From the NCBI GenBank assembly GCA_022818135.1, contig JAFMSR010000015.1, positions 36,164,239 to 36,228,238 of the forward strand: 64,000 nucleotides of DNA, given 5' to 3'. The notes under the pieces were generated by a model, which saw nothing but the letters and a program-made list of their open reading frames with translations, did not search any database and was not told the origin of the DNA. Of this stretch, positions 47,421 to 59,895 are shown piece by piece. The stretch comes from Saxidomus purpurata (Eukaryota > Mollusca > Bivalvia > Venerida > Veneridae). Position 1 is the first letter of the stretch. Each line of letters begins with the position of its first letter. Made by a program: the position numbers and the translations under genes.

Positions 47421-49008
47421 TATGTGAACCTTACCGCAACTTCAAAGGTTTTGTGGTAAAACCCTTCAATGCAGTATCTTTATATACCATCTGAATAACC
47501 ATCTTTGACTTTAGCAGGCTTTTTCTTCAAGATGTTGTATATTTATTTGGGTAGGATGGTAATCTTTGCACAATTATCTTTTCTAGCTTTGACCTCTTTA
47601 CCACCTACAGTCAAGAACACAAATGAAGCTCGCGCTTGAACTTGGTGTATGCCGACTACCTCTTCGGAATTTGCTTCTTGGACCTGTTTCGTTACTTCTG
47701 CATGTTTTATATGACTGACTGATTTATCCACCTTCAATTTGTTGAATCTTTTGGTGTGACATCTTGCTGAGTAGAAGTATTGCTGCTATCTAAATCCCTT
47801 ATACAAGACTAGACTTCTTTTCTATCAGGGTCTTGATGTCTATATAAACCTTTTTATGCAGATTATCTTTTGCGTCGCTCTCTTTCACCGTAGCTAAGGG
47901 TCACTTCAACCCGTTGAATATGCAGGCCCTTCATTGCCTTTTTTGAGTGCTGGAACGGTTGGCCTTTTCGTCCAGCCCTTAGGTGTTTAATTAATCTCCA
48001 TCTGTCTTTTTCTTGAGCAACTTCTTGTATCTTTTTTAAAATGGTCCAAACTTCTGCAGAAGAAGCATTGAGTGTCTGCATTTTTCGTTGCGATTTCATA
48101 TTTGGGTGTTGACGTCTGCTGAAACTTAGATATCTGTGGTAAGGCTTTATGCATCATCTGCTCAACCCTGGCTCCAGATGGAGAAATCACTGATTTAATG
48201 GAAACATTATCTCAGTTGTACCTTCTTTTTCTGCTACCATCGACTGCAGAAATATATTGATGCTGTTTCAGGGCATGAAGTGCTTCTTGCATACTTTGTG
48301 GTTTGTTGAAGCATGCATGTTTACCGGCTTCTTAATAAATGCATCATTGGGAAACCTTGCATGAGCTTCTTGCATCCTATGACTGGTTGACAGCTTCAGT
48401 ATTCTATCAGCCCAGTCTTCTAAGCATTCATCGTTTGTTTGTCTGCCTGATGGAACTTTATACCCGAGGTTTTGGTTAGATCTTGGTTACCGAATCCATT
48501 TTCCAGTTACTTCATTATTTGTTTAAAGGAATTGCAATTACTTGATTTCGATTTGATTGTAAAGAAATCAAATGTTTTCATTGGAAAGCTCCCAAGTAAT
48601 GTAGTCTCGACATTTACTGTTTGTCCAGTCCATTGCAGTTCTGTAGCTTCAACCTGTTGTTTAAAAGACAGCCTACAGGTCTTTACATCATATCGCAACT
48701 TATTTGGGAGCTTTCTTGGATCTTCTCTCATTGAAGATGTATAATCATTGGCATCAGATGTAGATTCATCAGAACCTGAACGACCATATCTTCTAGTGCG
48801 GCTATGACGTTTAGATTTGATCTTGTAGTATGGTTGTGGACTGTACCTGGCTATTAAAATTCTTTTATTATTATGCCGATGAGACTCTTTTCTATACTTA
48901 CGAAACTGTTTGGAACTTGAACGACAGGAACTGCTTGATCTAGATTGTCGGTGTAGAAAATACGACTTTGATTTATTTCTATATCTGTTGTTCTAGAGAT
49001 TAACTGAA

Positions 49009-49832
49009 GGTAGTGGACCCCTTATGGGCACCAAATCAAATCATTAGAGGCTTAATATTTTCTTAATCTGTATCATTTCCTGGATTTAAAAACAAATTTT
49101 AAAATACTTTTACCGTGAAAAAGAGAAGTTTTAGGAATTTGATTAACCCCACCCCCATTTTGGAATTATTTATGAAATGAAATCACACAAGAGATAAGAA
49201 AATACATGTTTTTCATTTATTATTCAAAACTTTGGTACAGATTTGGTATCAGAGTAACAAGAACTATGTTTTCTTTCAGAAATTACACACAATTTACTAT
49301 ATAATTAACAAGTTTTATGAAACTTTTATGGAATAATCAGATAGTATTACAATTTTCATGTACTTTTTTGGCCATGTTAAATTTTGAACATCAAAATTTT
49401 TAGGAACAATTAACATTTTCTAGAAATGGGGCATGACGTTTTGTATATTAAAAATTATCTATAACATTTTGGGAACAGCATGTCAAAAATTCACAATGTT
49501 TTACCGTCTCTATTTAAACTAATTTGTTTTTGAAAATCTCCATCAACGATTTTAGACGTGTCTGAAAGTAATAAAATCTTCACATAAGCTAATACTAATT
49601 CGTTAAAAAATATTTGATTTCTGTTTAGTCTAAAAACAATATAGACATACGAAGAAAAGTGCAAAATAATGAAAACAAAGAAGAAAAAGTCAAAACAAAT
49701 GTGGGTTCCGGCTGGATTCGAACCTACGCCCCCAAAAACCTCAAATATCTTCAGTCCAATGCTTAACAACCTAGGCTAGCTCATTAAAATTGAAGAGTTT
49801 CAAGTGGAGGTTTTTATTAGGGGTGTACTACC
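49009..49832. mobile_element. 824-bp TTAA-type MITE inserted in gag of unit 2
   Basis: The ends are GGTAGTGGACCCC and, complemented, GGTAGTACACCCC. The right flank is TTAA (49833-49836) and the left is TGAA, a one-base decay. Unit 1 at about 41592 has the same surrounding sequence with one TTAA and no insert. This confirms the insertion and its boundaries. A tRNA-like segment lies inside. Confidence 0.85.
49690..49795 (-). repeat. tRNA-like (SINE-head) segment inside the TTAA MITE
   Basis: On the minus strand, TAGCCTAGGTTGTTAAGC resembles an A box, and GGTTCGAATCC is an exact B box about 50 bases downstream, with GGACTGAAGAT in the anticodon-arm position. A full cloverleaf with acceptor stem and terminator is not seen, so it is a tRNA-derived SINE head or pseudo-tRNA. 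Confidence 0.5.
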
Positions 49833-51177
49833 TTAAGAATTGGTTCCACGACATAAAGGCGTTATATTTCTTGAAGATGGTTTGTGCTTCACTGATGAAT
49901 CGTTAACTAGCAGGTCTTGATCACACAGCAATAAATCTTGATTTGTAATAACAGACACTTTGGATGTTTTAAATGGATATGACCTTGAAGTACATGTAGA
50001 CGTCTTGGCTCACGAAGAACTTTGTCTGTGTATGTCTGGTTTACTATCTAGAAGCTGGAACTCTGAAGTACTATAAATTGCAGTAGAGTGTACATCATCT
50101 GTTTCACTGTTTGAAACATCAGGTAGTGCAGAAATTAACACAACCTGATCCGTTTTGGTCGTTACTTGGTTTAAGGCAAGTCGCTTATTTACAATATCTT
50201 CCACGTTAGGTTGTATAGTATGTGTTACCTCTATAATTGCAATCTTTAGTGTTTGTAAATCATTCAATGTTGATATTGATAACATAGGAAATGACATAGT
50301 TATACTATCCATCAATGGTGTATATCCCGGGATACTTGTACTTGTAGCTGTTGTAGTAACTGTTGATGATACAAGTTTATTAACTGTTGTACCGGTTGTA
50401 GCTTCTAAAGCAAGTTTTGTAACAACAGGTTTTCTTGGTTGTTTTGAACTCTGCGTCCCTGTTGTAGTTACTACAACTGGTAGTGAGTGTATTTCTGTAG
50501 TGGTCACCGATGTACTCATCACAATTTTGAACTGGGGGTTACTACTGTAGATAACACAGTGGTATTGGCAGCAGCTGATGGTGATGTAGTGGTAACAACT
50601 CTTTTCATTGATGAATCTGATTGCCTCTTCCAAGGAGTCGGATATGCAAATTCGATGACACCCATCATGTGTTTGCTACATGCCCCTGTAAAATAATAGG
50701 AATATCTTCTGTACGCTGCCATACTTCTGTCTGAACTGAAAGATCAGGTCAGCTCTTATAGGTCCTATGCCCGGTATGGTCTTCAACTCCTCTTTAATGG
50801 CTTTATTTATGTTGACCGACATTGCTTTATCACGTTTGTCAAGTCACACGGTAAAGGGTAAGGTCAGTAACAGGCTTAATTAAATATTTTTTGCAATTAA
50901 TTTACCTGTTTGCAATCGTACTGTAAACTGTCTCCCCAAGAAACTTTATGTTAATTTCGGCAATTCGTGGTTCGAGCTAGAAGCCCATTGCACTCCATAC
51001 GCCTCAAAGCAATCCTTTAGATGAAGGTCACGAAAAGTGTTTATCGGTCGTAACTAGCCGTCTACGCAGTAAAGCGTGTCCGTTTTCTGTCCAGTTTAAA
51101 TTCTCCTCGCCATTGAAGTATTCCGTGCTTAACATTATCTAAAACATGGGAAGGAAGTTGGAAGGTCGAGAACTTAC

Positions 51178-51353
51178 CAATGGTATGTGTTTCTTCTTCT
51201 GTTACCTTCGCACAACTGGCTGTCAGAGCTGTCAATCCAGGCTCTCAGTATTCCCGCCAAGCTTATGTACTTCCGCGACAGGTTACACAGCACTAAAACA
51301 TTTACCATCACAACAGTCTCTGAAACAATTGTGTGCCGTTTTATCACTTGGAC
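51178..51353 (-). other. Exon-like conserved block upstream of gag, unit 2
   Basis: TTTTCAG acceptor, 176 bases, GTAAGT donor. It reads HTIVSETVVMVNVLVLCN, YISLAGILRAWIDSSDSQL. Counterpart of 43308-43485. Confidence 0.4.
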
Positions 51354-52345
51354 CTGAAAACGATAAGACTCTACAATATTTCTTATAGTGATTTATCGAG
51401 GCGAAGTATGCTGTTTTAGCAAAAACTAAATAAGCATTATATATGTATGACAGTGATCATAATACTCGGCCACAATACTTGCATAGACTGCAATTCTACA
51501 CAGTCCTTTGAATTATGGGGTATCCATTAAAATACTACAGAAGATTGATGAATTATTGTTAATATCTTAGTTGAGATTAATACTTACGTGAAATATTCGG
51601 AAACATGTAACGCTCCGATAGCTTGCATTTTCTACTTTGTATGTAAGGCATGAGGTTTCAATATCTTTGCACATATCAATAATCATATGATCTTTTTTCA
51701 ATGCCAAGAGAGATGACAATAACGAGTCTTTGTTACCTCTAATAAAGAAACATGCACATATCTTTGAACAACTCTATCAACAAATTTGACTGGTCATCGC
51801 TACAATTCTTCACTACTGATTAAATCTATCAGATTTCCATTTAAATATTTGAGAAAATACATTTATCAAATGATTAATGGTAAAGAAAAAAATGAGAAAA
51901 GCAATTATTTGTTAACTTTTTCCCAGTTTTTAATCTCATATAACATCTATCAGTGTCAAAAATTCCTCAAACTTTCTAAAACCGTAGGGATTGAACCAGG
52001 CAGAGTCATTTGTACCTGTGTCATTTTTAATACTTGAACATTCAAATGAAATCTTTAGTTTCTTAAACAATTGCATACTGTGTTATCACTTGATGTACCT
52101 AAAATTAATAAGATTCAACAATATTTCGTTTTGTTATTTATGGAGGCGAAGTATGGGGTTCCAGCAAAGAAAATACATAAAAACATGTTATATATATGAC
52201 AATCATCATCATAGAGAACCAAATAAACAAACTAATAAGAAAATATGTGCTGAAATGGTACATGCTATATATACCTTGTTTATATGTCATCGGCCACTAT
52301 ACTTAGAATATCTTAATGCGTTTGGCTTGAGATAGGTGGGACTTT
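51354..52345 (-). repeat. LTR-like block beyond unit 2, with start of a further unit
   Basis: It aligns with 43486-44340, apart from an extra stretch near 51497-51620. Beyond 52300, about 45 bases match the end of the ORF at 22878-23135, showing that a third unit once followed before homology stops near 52345. Confidence 0.55.
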
Positions 52346-55300
52346 GCTTCCTAGGTTAGCTTTTATTGTTTAAATATTGACGTGACAGCATATACTTTAG
52401 AAACATATGGATGGCAATAAAGCCAGCAACACAAAGTACTCGACCAAAATGACTAGATAAGACGAGGAAATAATCAAAGCTTAATAGAAATCCATCAAGA
52501 GGATGAAGAGATATTGTTACATGACTGTTGACCTTGATAACAACATTAAACTTGGCCATTTGAATCATGATGAGATAAGCGTTTGACACAAGTTTGATAA
52601 TAATCCTTCAAAGGAATAAAGATATGAAGACTGTTAAACATGTTGGCAAAAGTTTGATTTTGACCCGAACTGTGACCTTGGCCGTCTAGGTAGCTCTCCG
52701 AGTTTGAAGAATGTCACGCCTTTCTATAATGGACTTTTACTGTATGCATTGATATCATCAATTATTAGCATGAAGAAGTAGTGGGGGCACAGAAGAAAGT
52801 ACATAACCTTCTTATTACAGGTTGTCAGCCATTTATGTGGCATTGACTTTCAAGGTAGCTCCCCGGATTTGATAAAAAATAATTTCCTGTAAAATTACTT
52901 GATGTATCATCACTTCTATTCTTAATTTCTGATTAAAAATATGGGATTTCCATTTAAATGTTTCTGAAAATACAAAAAATGAATTGCGAAAAGGTCTACG
53001 GCAATATATCTCAACTTTTTAATGAATGGCAATAAAAATTTGCAGGATGATTTGTTTGTTAACTCTATCAATAAACTTTACTAAACATTGAGAAATTATG
53101 TCTGCTAATGATTGATGCTGATATCAAGCACAAAAATCTTTCTTAGAACAGGAAGAGATAAATATGTTATTACTTTCCGAAACAAAAAAACAGGTCAGTA
53201 CTATCATACAATTGATATTTTGACCAATTCAGCAAGTAGAAAGATTGGTGTTTGGAGAGATGAAAAAAGATGTGGATGGATTCCCGTTACTCGTGGCTGG
53301 TCTATAATTTGTCTGAAGCTAATCTTGTCTAACCACATAATCGATAATAAGTATGCAACTTACTGAACTTTGTGACTTATGCAACGTTTCATCTTTGTGA
53401 GATAAGTAGTATAGACATTGGGCGTTTTCCCCAGACACCAAAACAAATGAACTATTCGACATATTTTTGAACTGTATTGGAATTCAGCCAGTTTTCATAA
53501 CATTCCTGATACAATGACCTTGACCAGTAAAACGATTTAAGTATTTTAGCATTTTGATTACCGTAATCACGTACTCCGAAATTTTAATTGGTTGGCTTAG
53601 GCACTTCCTGATTGTACGTGAGTGATTTACTGACTCTTTCTGATTGATGAATCAACTGCACGATTGAGTGTCGACTGATTAAAGTGACTGATTGCAAATG
53701 TCTGACTAACTACGTCCAGTTTGGTGTGACTCCCACACTGACTTACTTTGATTGACAACAACAATGCATAGCTAACTATGTAAAGGTCACCTGTCAACAA
53801 AAATGGTGCTGAACACAATGTATCAAAGCGACAATTTAAATGGTGCTTGGTTATTACTAATAGGTGGTTATATAAATGCTTTTTTTATGTCAGAACGATC
53901 ATTGTCCGAGCTATTTAACTATGTTCAGAGAAAATGTCTAAACGTGTGTGAAGTGTTGATAGCGACACTTTGATTCAATTCTAAATTAGTATATAATGCC
54001 GAGGATAGGTGATCATCACTGTAAAAGAACGAGCGTTATCATTCCTGTTCTATCAAAGTGAAGTAAAACGATATTGTTGGCGATAAGACATCAACCGAGG
54101 TCCCTATTATGATACATTGCTCTTGAACTGTGAATACGAATTTCTTGTGATTAACAAAGGAAGACTTTACATAAAGTACATTTAAATGCTTTTCTATGAC
54201 ATTGACTATCTTATATCTGGCCGATATTGTCACCCTGAAATACTAGAAGAGTAGGCAAAGTTGCTAACCGAATAATGTGAAATTATTCAAAAGACCGATA
54301 CTCAATTGTTGATTTGCATTTTTCTTGACATATCAAAGGGAGGAATTCTTGTTCATGGTTGGCCATTATGCAACGTGTGGTCATATTATTTAATTTAAAA
54401 AGCCTGTAAGTTTACAAATGTGTCACTATACCTGTCAATGCTGGAAAATGCAGTTCTAGGGTGGACACTTTCTTTTATTGACATTTCTGATCAGAGTGTT
54501 ACATACAAGTCATTAAATATATTGTATATATATAATGTTACAGTTGTAAGAATTGTCGGGTATGAATGTTCATTATTTGATATAGGTCATGATGCAGTTT
54601 TAAATGTCTCGTTGTGCCATGACATTTAGTTTGTTAATGTTTAATCCATTGTTTTGATATTATACAAGTTAAATTGAACGGTAAGAATAGCCCTGTGATA
54701 CTGACATCTTTATGATAATGTAGGTCCTATTTGGCTGATGAATTGTAATGAGCCACGTATCAACGCTCTTAGCAGAGAATGGAGTTTTGGTGGGAATTGA
54801 AATACGGAAGTGTTTTATGCGACAAGTATCTAAAGTTTATTTAGAAGCATGGTTATCAAAAATGGTTATCAAAACAGTCATTGATAAAGACTGTTCGTGC
54901 TGACACCTTAACAACTAATGCATCTATCAAGGATGTGCATTAAAACGTTACCATGTAACTTAATTATTTTGGTAATCACATGTTTAACTAAGTAATTGAA
55001 TTATTTTCAGTAAAGTTCATGTATTATAAATTCCGTTAGATGTTTTAAATGCATTCCTTGCATCCATAGTATCATTTATCCATAGAACGTTTTCTTGTTT
55101 AATAAACAAGATAAAATCGGTCTCAGAAAATGTGACCAATAATCGGAATTTCGCTACATCTAGGGTCAATATATGGGGAATTTTACTGTAATTATAATGA
55201 ACGTAAAATAATGTGTGGACAGTAAGAAACACTTTTTCGTAACTAAGATTTTTTGTTGATTTACACATTCTTGAAAAAGTTGCATGAAATAACACGATAA

Positions 55301-58300
55301 CATGTTTTATTGATATTCTAATTAATTTCAAAACATTTCATTTAGAGTCTCAACTTGAAACGTTATGCTGGTTAATTCACTCGTTCATATTGAAATAATG
55401 TCCGAGTTGAAGTTTTAAGCCTTTGAATATTCCATTCAATCATTCTATAACATGCGTGTTTAAAATATTAAATATTTCAAAAATTGTTTGCCGTACAGGA
55501 GAAATGCTGGTCCGAAAACAAAGTTTAGCTATTTACAGCAAATGAATAAAAATAAAAGAATCAAGCGACATACTTTAAGATCTTGGAACTTTGGAAACGT
55601 CACACTGGCAGATCAAGCTGGTTATTGTTCTTTTTGTCAAAGAATGTTTGTGGCGTAAGTTCGATAGCCTCTCATTAAACAACACCATGTGTTTTGATTG
55701 TATAACAAAGAATATTGCGCTAGTAGACGTTTGAGAAATTGATCATTTTGTATTAAGATAGGATGGAGCTATTAAATAAAGATCTGAACGGTATATGTCA
55801 TGACATGAGAGATGTCCAGTGTTCAACTTCAATATTGATATTTATTATGAATTCATCTAAATTATTAAAGCATGCCAAATGAAATTCTAAGTGAAAAGTA
55901 AAGTTGCAAAAGACATATATATTTTCTTTCCGTGATTGTCAACAGAAATAAGGCTGTAGGAAATTGCTTGCTTATACAACCAATATTATCTAACCCTCTT
56001 CATAGATGTTGTGATATTTTGTTTACATGTGTCGTGTTTTGCATTCATTTGAAAAAGAAAACGTTATCTGTCCCGAGATTGAATAACGTGGTTTGCTTAA
56101 ATTGATACCGGAAAGTCATATTTACTAGCTCAACATATAACTGCATTATCTTTTAATCATGCAGGCACCCTTAGACAGATGCACACGTGGATAATGGTGT
56201 TGTTACATTGTCTACAATATTTTGAATATACATGCAGTATGTAAATGTTTGGGCAAACAAGGGAGCGAAAAGAACTTTAACATGACACTTTTATCAACTG
56301 ATTCTAAGCTGAAGATAGCGTAACACTGGAATTTATGATACAGGTATTAAATTCAAACTTGATATCAATAAGGGACATGACCTGCATATCTAAAAAAAAA
56401 CGCGTCTGTTTAGCAAATAAATAAATTGCTGGTGAATCTACCCTTTAGACCTCAGGGAGTTTTATTTCAGAAATTTAGTCTAAAACCTTTTAAGTAAAAC
56501 TAAATTGCATTTGCTTCGTTCAAGTTACAGCTTATAAAGAATATGTGTAATTTTTAGAATACTTGACCCAAAATGCATAGAAATTGACAAGAAAACTGTC
56601 TAAATATGTTTACAAATAATTTGACCTCTTTGATACTTTGTTCTTCATCTAAATGCCAGTTTACGATGATACTGGTATTATTCTTTTAGGTAACACACTG
56701 TTTCAATATTGAGGAGTTGGAATAAACGTATTGTTTTTGTTCTGTTTTGAATGAAAATATACACAAAAGAAAGTTCGGTAGTAGTCTTTGACTATATCTA
56801 ATATGAACATAACTTCTATAGAGAATCATATATTTTAATTATAACTGTTAATTATTCTAGAAGTATCAATCTGGGATAAGTGTCTTTCTAAAGTTATGAT
56901 TGTCATACTCAGTATAACTCAGATGAAGCCTAGGACCAAGAATCATTTCTTCCGATATTTACAACAACCCGAAAGTAGCTATTACCTATTCTCCATAATG
57001 TTTTACTAATCCAAAAGTCTTTTGAATATAAGTAAACAAGGGTAAAACTCCAAAACTTGCAAACAAAAAGGTATTCACCTTTTTATTACGATAATTGTAC
57101 CAATTTAACAAAAACTGTTAAAAAACAGATTATGGCACAGACATACAGTGCTTTGCTCATACAAATGAAATCAATACTTTCTCCTCAAAACATTCCGTCA
57201 CATGAAAATGGATGCAAGGAGATAAAATTGAAGTTTTGCAGCAGCTAATGTTTTAAGTAGCCATTCATTTCTGAATAAAACCCAAAAGAAATAAGACGTT
57301 TAAGCGTTTGAATTTTGATACCATTTCAGATATTTGAGTGTATAACCTATCTAATGGGAGGTAACTGCAGATATTCTCTCTGATTTGTATAGCACAGTTA
57401 CATTACTCAACAGGTCTGAAATTGTCCTTACTGTCATAAAACATTACTAGAGTATTGGATTGAATCAAATATATTCAAGATGGATATGACTAAACTAACT
57501 TTTGAAAGTGTTGTTTGTTATATCACTCTAAAAGAGGATTTGTGTTTTGTGCTAGGTTTGGAGTATAATCTGTGAATACACATATATACCATATCATTAT
57601 CATTGAAGAATTGTTTCATTGTTCTGTATTAAGTATGCATTTTGAATGAAAAAAGTGTACAGTGGATTTGGTATACTGATATACGGATATTAACGGTGTA
57701 CTTATATTCGTGTTTTACTTTTCTTATAATAAGTCTTTGCAGTTCCAATGGTTAAGCTGTTATGAATCTTTAGAATAAATTTCTAAATAGCTACCTTTTC
57801 AAAAACAAACATAAAGCGTACATTGAACTACGAGGAGTGATAGTCGTGCAAATTCTTTTAAATTGCTCACACACACAACGCAGCTTTAGTTATATCTTTG
57901 ATAATAAGAGTTTCTTTGGAAAATGTTAGTACATGTATGTTCTTTAAAATATGGTAGCTCGGTAGATACCTTTTATGTAAGGGTATAATTTTGCGCATAT
58001 CTTTAATATGTTGTATTACAAAAACATAGAAATATAAGCCTAAATCTAAGAAAATATCAGTAAATTAATATCCGTAATGAATAATTAGGTATAATATTGC
58101 TTGTTCCTTACGCTAAATGATCCATTTAGCTGATGTTTTATATGATCTTCAAGAAATTATTAACAAACAAATAATTCGAATAAACAAAAGAAGTCCAAAA
58201 TTTAGATATGTGGACACACTTTTAAAGGTCTGTCATATTAGCATAACTGTTTCAGTACCATTTCAAGAATTCATTGAGTAGATGTGAAAGACGTCTGTAT

Positions 58301-59061
58301 ATAGGAAATTCGTTCTTTACACAGTTTAAGTGACTCAAAAGAATTTTTTTGTGATTCACTAGTGTAATTAGACCATCCACTTAGTTATTGAGTTAATAAA
58401 ATAAGGACTGTGTTTCAACGAATTGCGAGATTTTCTATGAGTGGAAATAATATAAAATGTTTCGTTTTCGTTGCATTAAAGTTAGTGAAAACTATACATC
58501 GGCCATGATGTGATGTACCTTGGGACTTAATCAGCTTTAGGTGTGCATGTTTATATTGAATCTGTACTTTCATCCTTGTATATGTTTTACTGTTATGTAA
58601 CACGCAGTATTTTCATTGTCATGGTAACGTCATTCACTTTCGAATTGTAATCGGCAATGAGTAATAAATCATATAACTGTCCTATACAAATATAGTCTTT
58701 ATTTACATTAAATCAAATGAGAATACATGTACATGTGTTTTAGTATACAAGTAAAACATGTAGGAGAGAAAATACTATAGATTAATCCCTATTTTAAAAT
58801 ATAACGTCAGATTCCATCTGCTACAATAAGGAAATGAGTCATTTCAGGTAAACGTTTCACTTCTAACCGCCTAGTTACCAGACTTTACGGGATTTAAGAA
58901 CACATTATATAGGACTTTGTAAAACAAATTAGAAACACAAAACGGCTGATCGTGATGGCGCACCTTTTTTAAAATCTTAATCCAGGTTTCCCTTATGTTT
59001 CAGCATTGACCAACTTAGCAAACAGTGTGCTGATTCATATTCAGCACTGAAATGTTCGACA
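52346..59061. other. Intergenic stretch without recognised gene
   Basis: 6.7 kb of AT-rich sequence. Frames of 60-104 codons occur (the longest 55331-55017 minus and 53112-53366 plus) but none shows a domain or convincing exon borders. Short clam-type TGACCTTG motifs occur near 52660-52685. Confidence 0.6.
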
Positions 59062-59356
59062 ATGACTGATACTGATGCAGCACCCGTTCAAAATGCAAAG
59101 AAAAGCAGTAAAGACCCTGAAGGGGTCTATTCTCAAGACAAACCATCCTGATGTGCATTCGTGGCAACTGTAAAGGCGGTGAAAACACAACATTCTTCAA
59201 CGCCCATGTGAAGGTAGCGTTTAAGATTGGACCCAACAATGGTCAGCAAGCAAAAGGCTGCTTAGCTAAAGATGGCAAAAACACCGAAGAAAAAAGGCTG
59301 CTCAAACGCACTCTGCAAAGAAAGATGTCGGAGAATATAGGCTATTTAGTAAAGTG
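59062..59356 (+). pseudogene. Probable degenerate linker histone H1 pseudogene
   Basis: From the ATG at 59062 it reads MTDTDAAPVQNAKKSSK, an H1-like N-terminus, and stops at a TGA near 59150. Then in other frames come VATVKAVKT, AHVKVAFKIG (compare the globular-domain helix before the Gly) and SKQKAA...KMAKTPKKKG, a basic tail. At least two frameshifts and several stops break it. No intron is evident, as expected of H1 genes. The similarity is from memory of the family and is moderate; a Lys-rich chance resemblance is possible. Confidence 0.4.
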
Positions 59357-59895
59357 AACTGTAATATTTGAAATCCTTTTTATTTCCCTTCCAAGACATT
59401 TCCATTTTTTGACAGGTTCTAAATACTTAAGATGAAATTGATATTGACAGTCAGGTAAAATACATTAGAAATGACCCGTTTTTACCCTACGCAAACCATA
59501 TTGGATCCGTGTCCAGTTCGTTAGTGCACAACGAAAGGTTTACCAATACAGACGCTCTAATTTATCTTCACATCACTAAAGCGATGAGTCACGTTTCAGT
59601 AAAACCTCCACAGTCGATTTATTTCGGATTGTCATGTCACATACTTCAAATTTTATGATAACTTTTTGTTTATAGATAATCATCTTGTATTTGTTTACGT
59701 TCCTTGCGTGCTGATTTTCGACGTCAATAAGTGACAATGAAACACTATGCGAGTACTAAATACGTGCGTACGGTCAGTAGGCAAGTCTTTTAACTATTAC
59801 ATTTTTTAAGTGAACAAAAGAAAGGGTGAAAATATTTATTGGTTATTGACGATGTATATGTGAATTTATTACTCGCCTCTACCTAAATTTTTGTA

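Larger units (their letters stand above)
47860..50822 (-). pseudogene. Ty3/Gypsy-like unit 2: Gag with helix-hairpin-helix start, interrupted by a MITE
   Basis: The start (ATG at 50822) reads EELKTIPGIGPIRADLI, a canonical helix-hairpin-helix. A Thr/Val-rich frame of 207 codons follows (50633-50010). Past the MITE at 49009-49832, the capsid part reads PNKLRYDVKTCRLSFKQQ and KTFDFFTIKSKS (48731-48507). A degenerate zinc knuckle CFFCRSLDHFKKDTRSC lies within 48190-47987. Frameshifts and stops break the frame. Confidence 0.7.
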
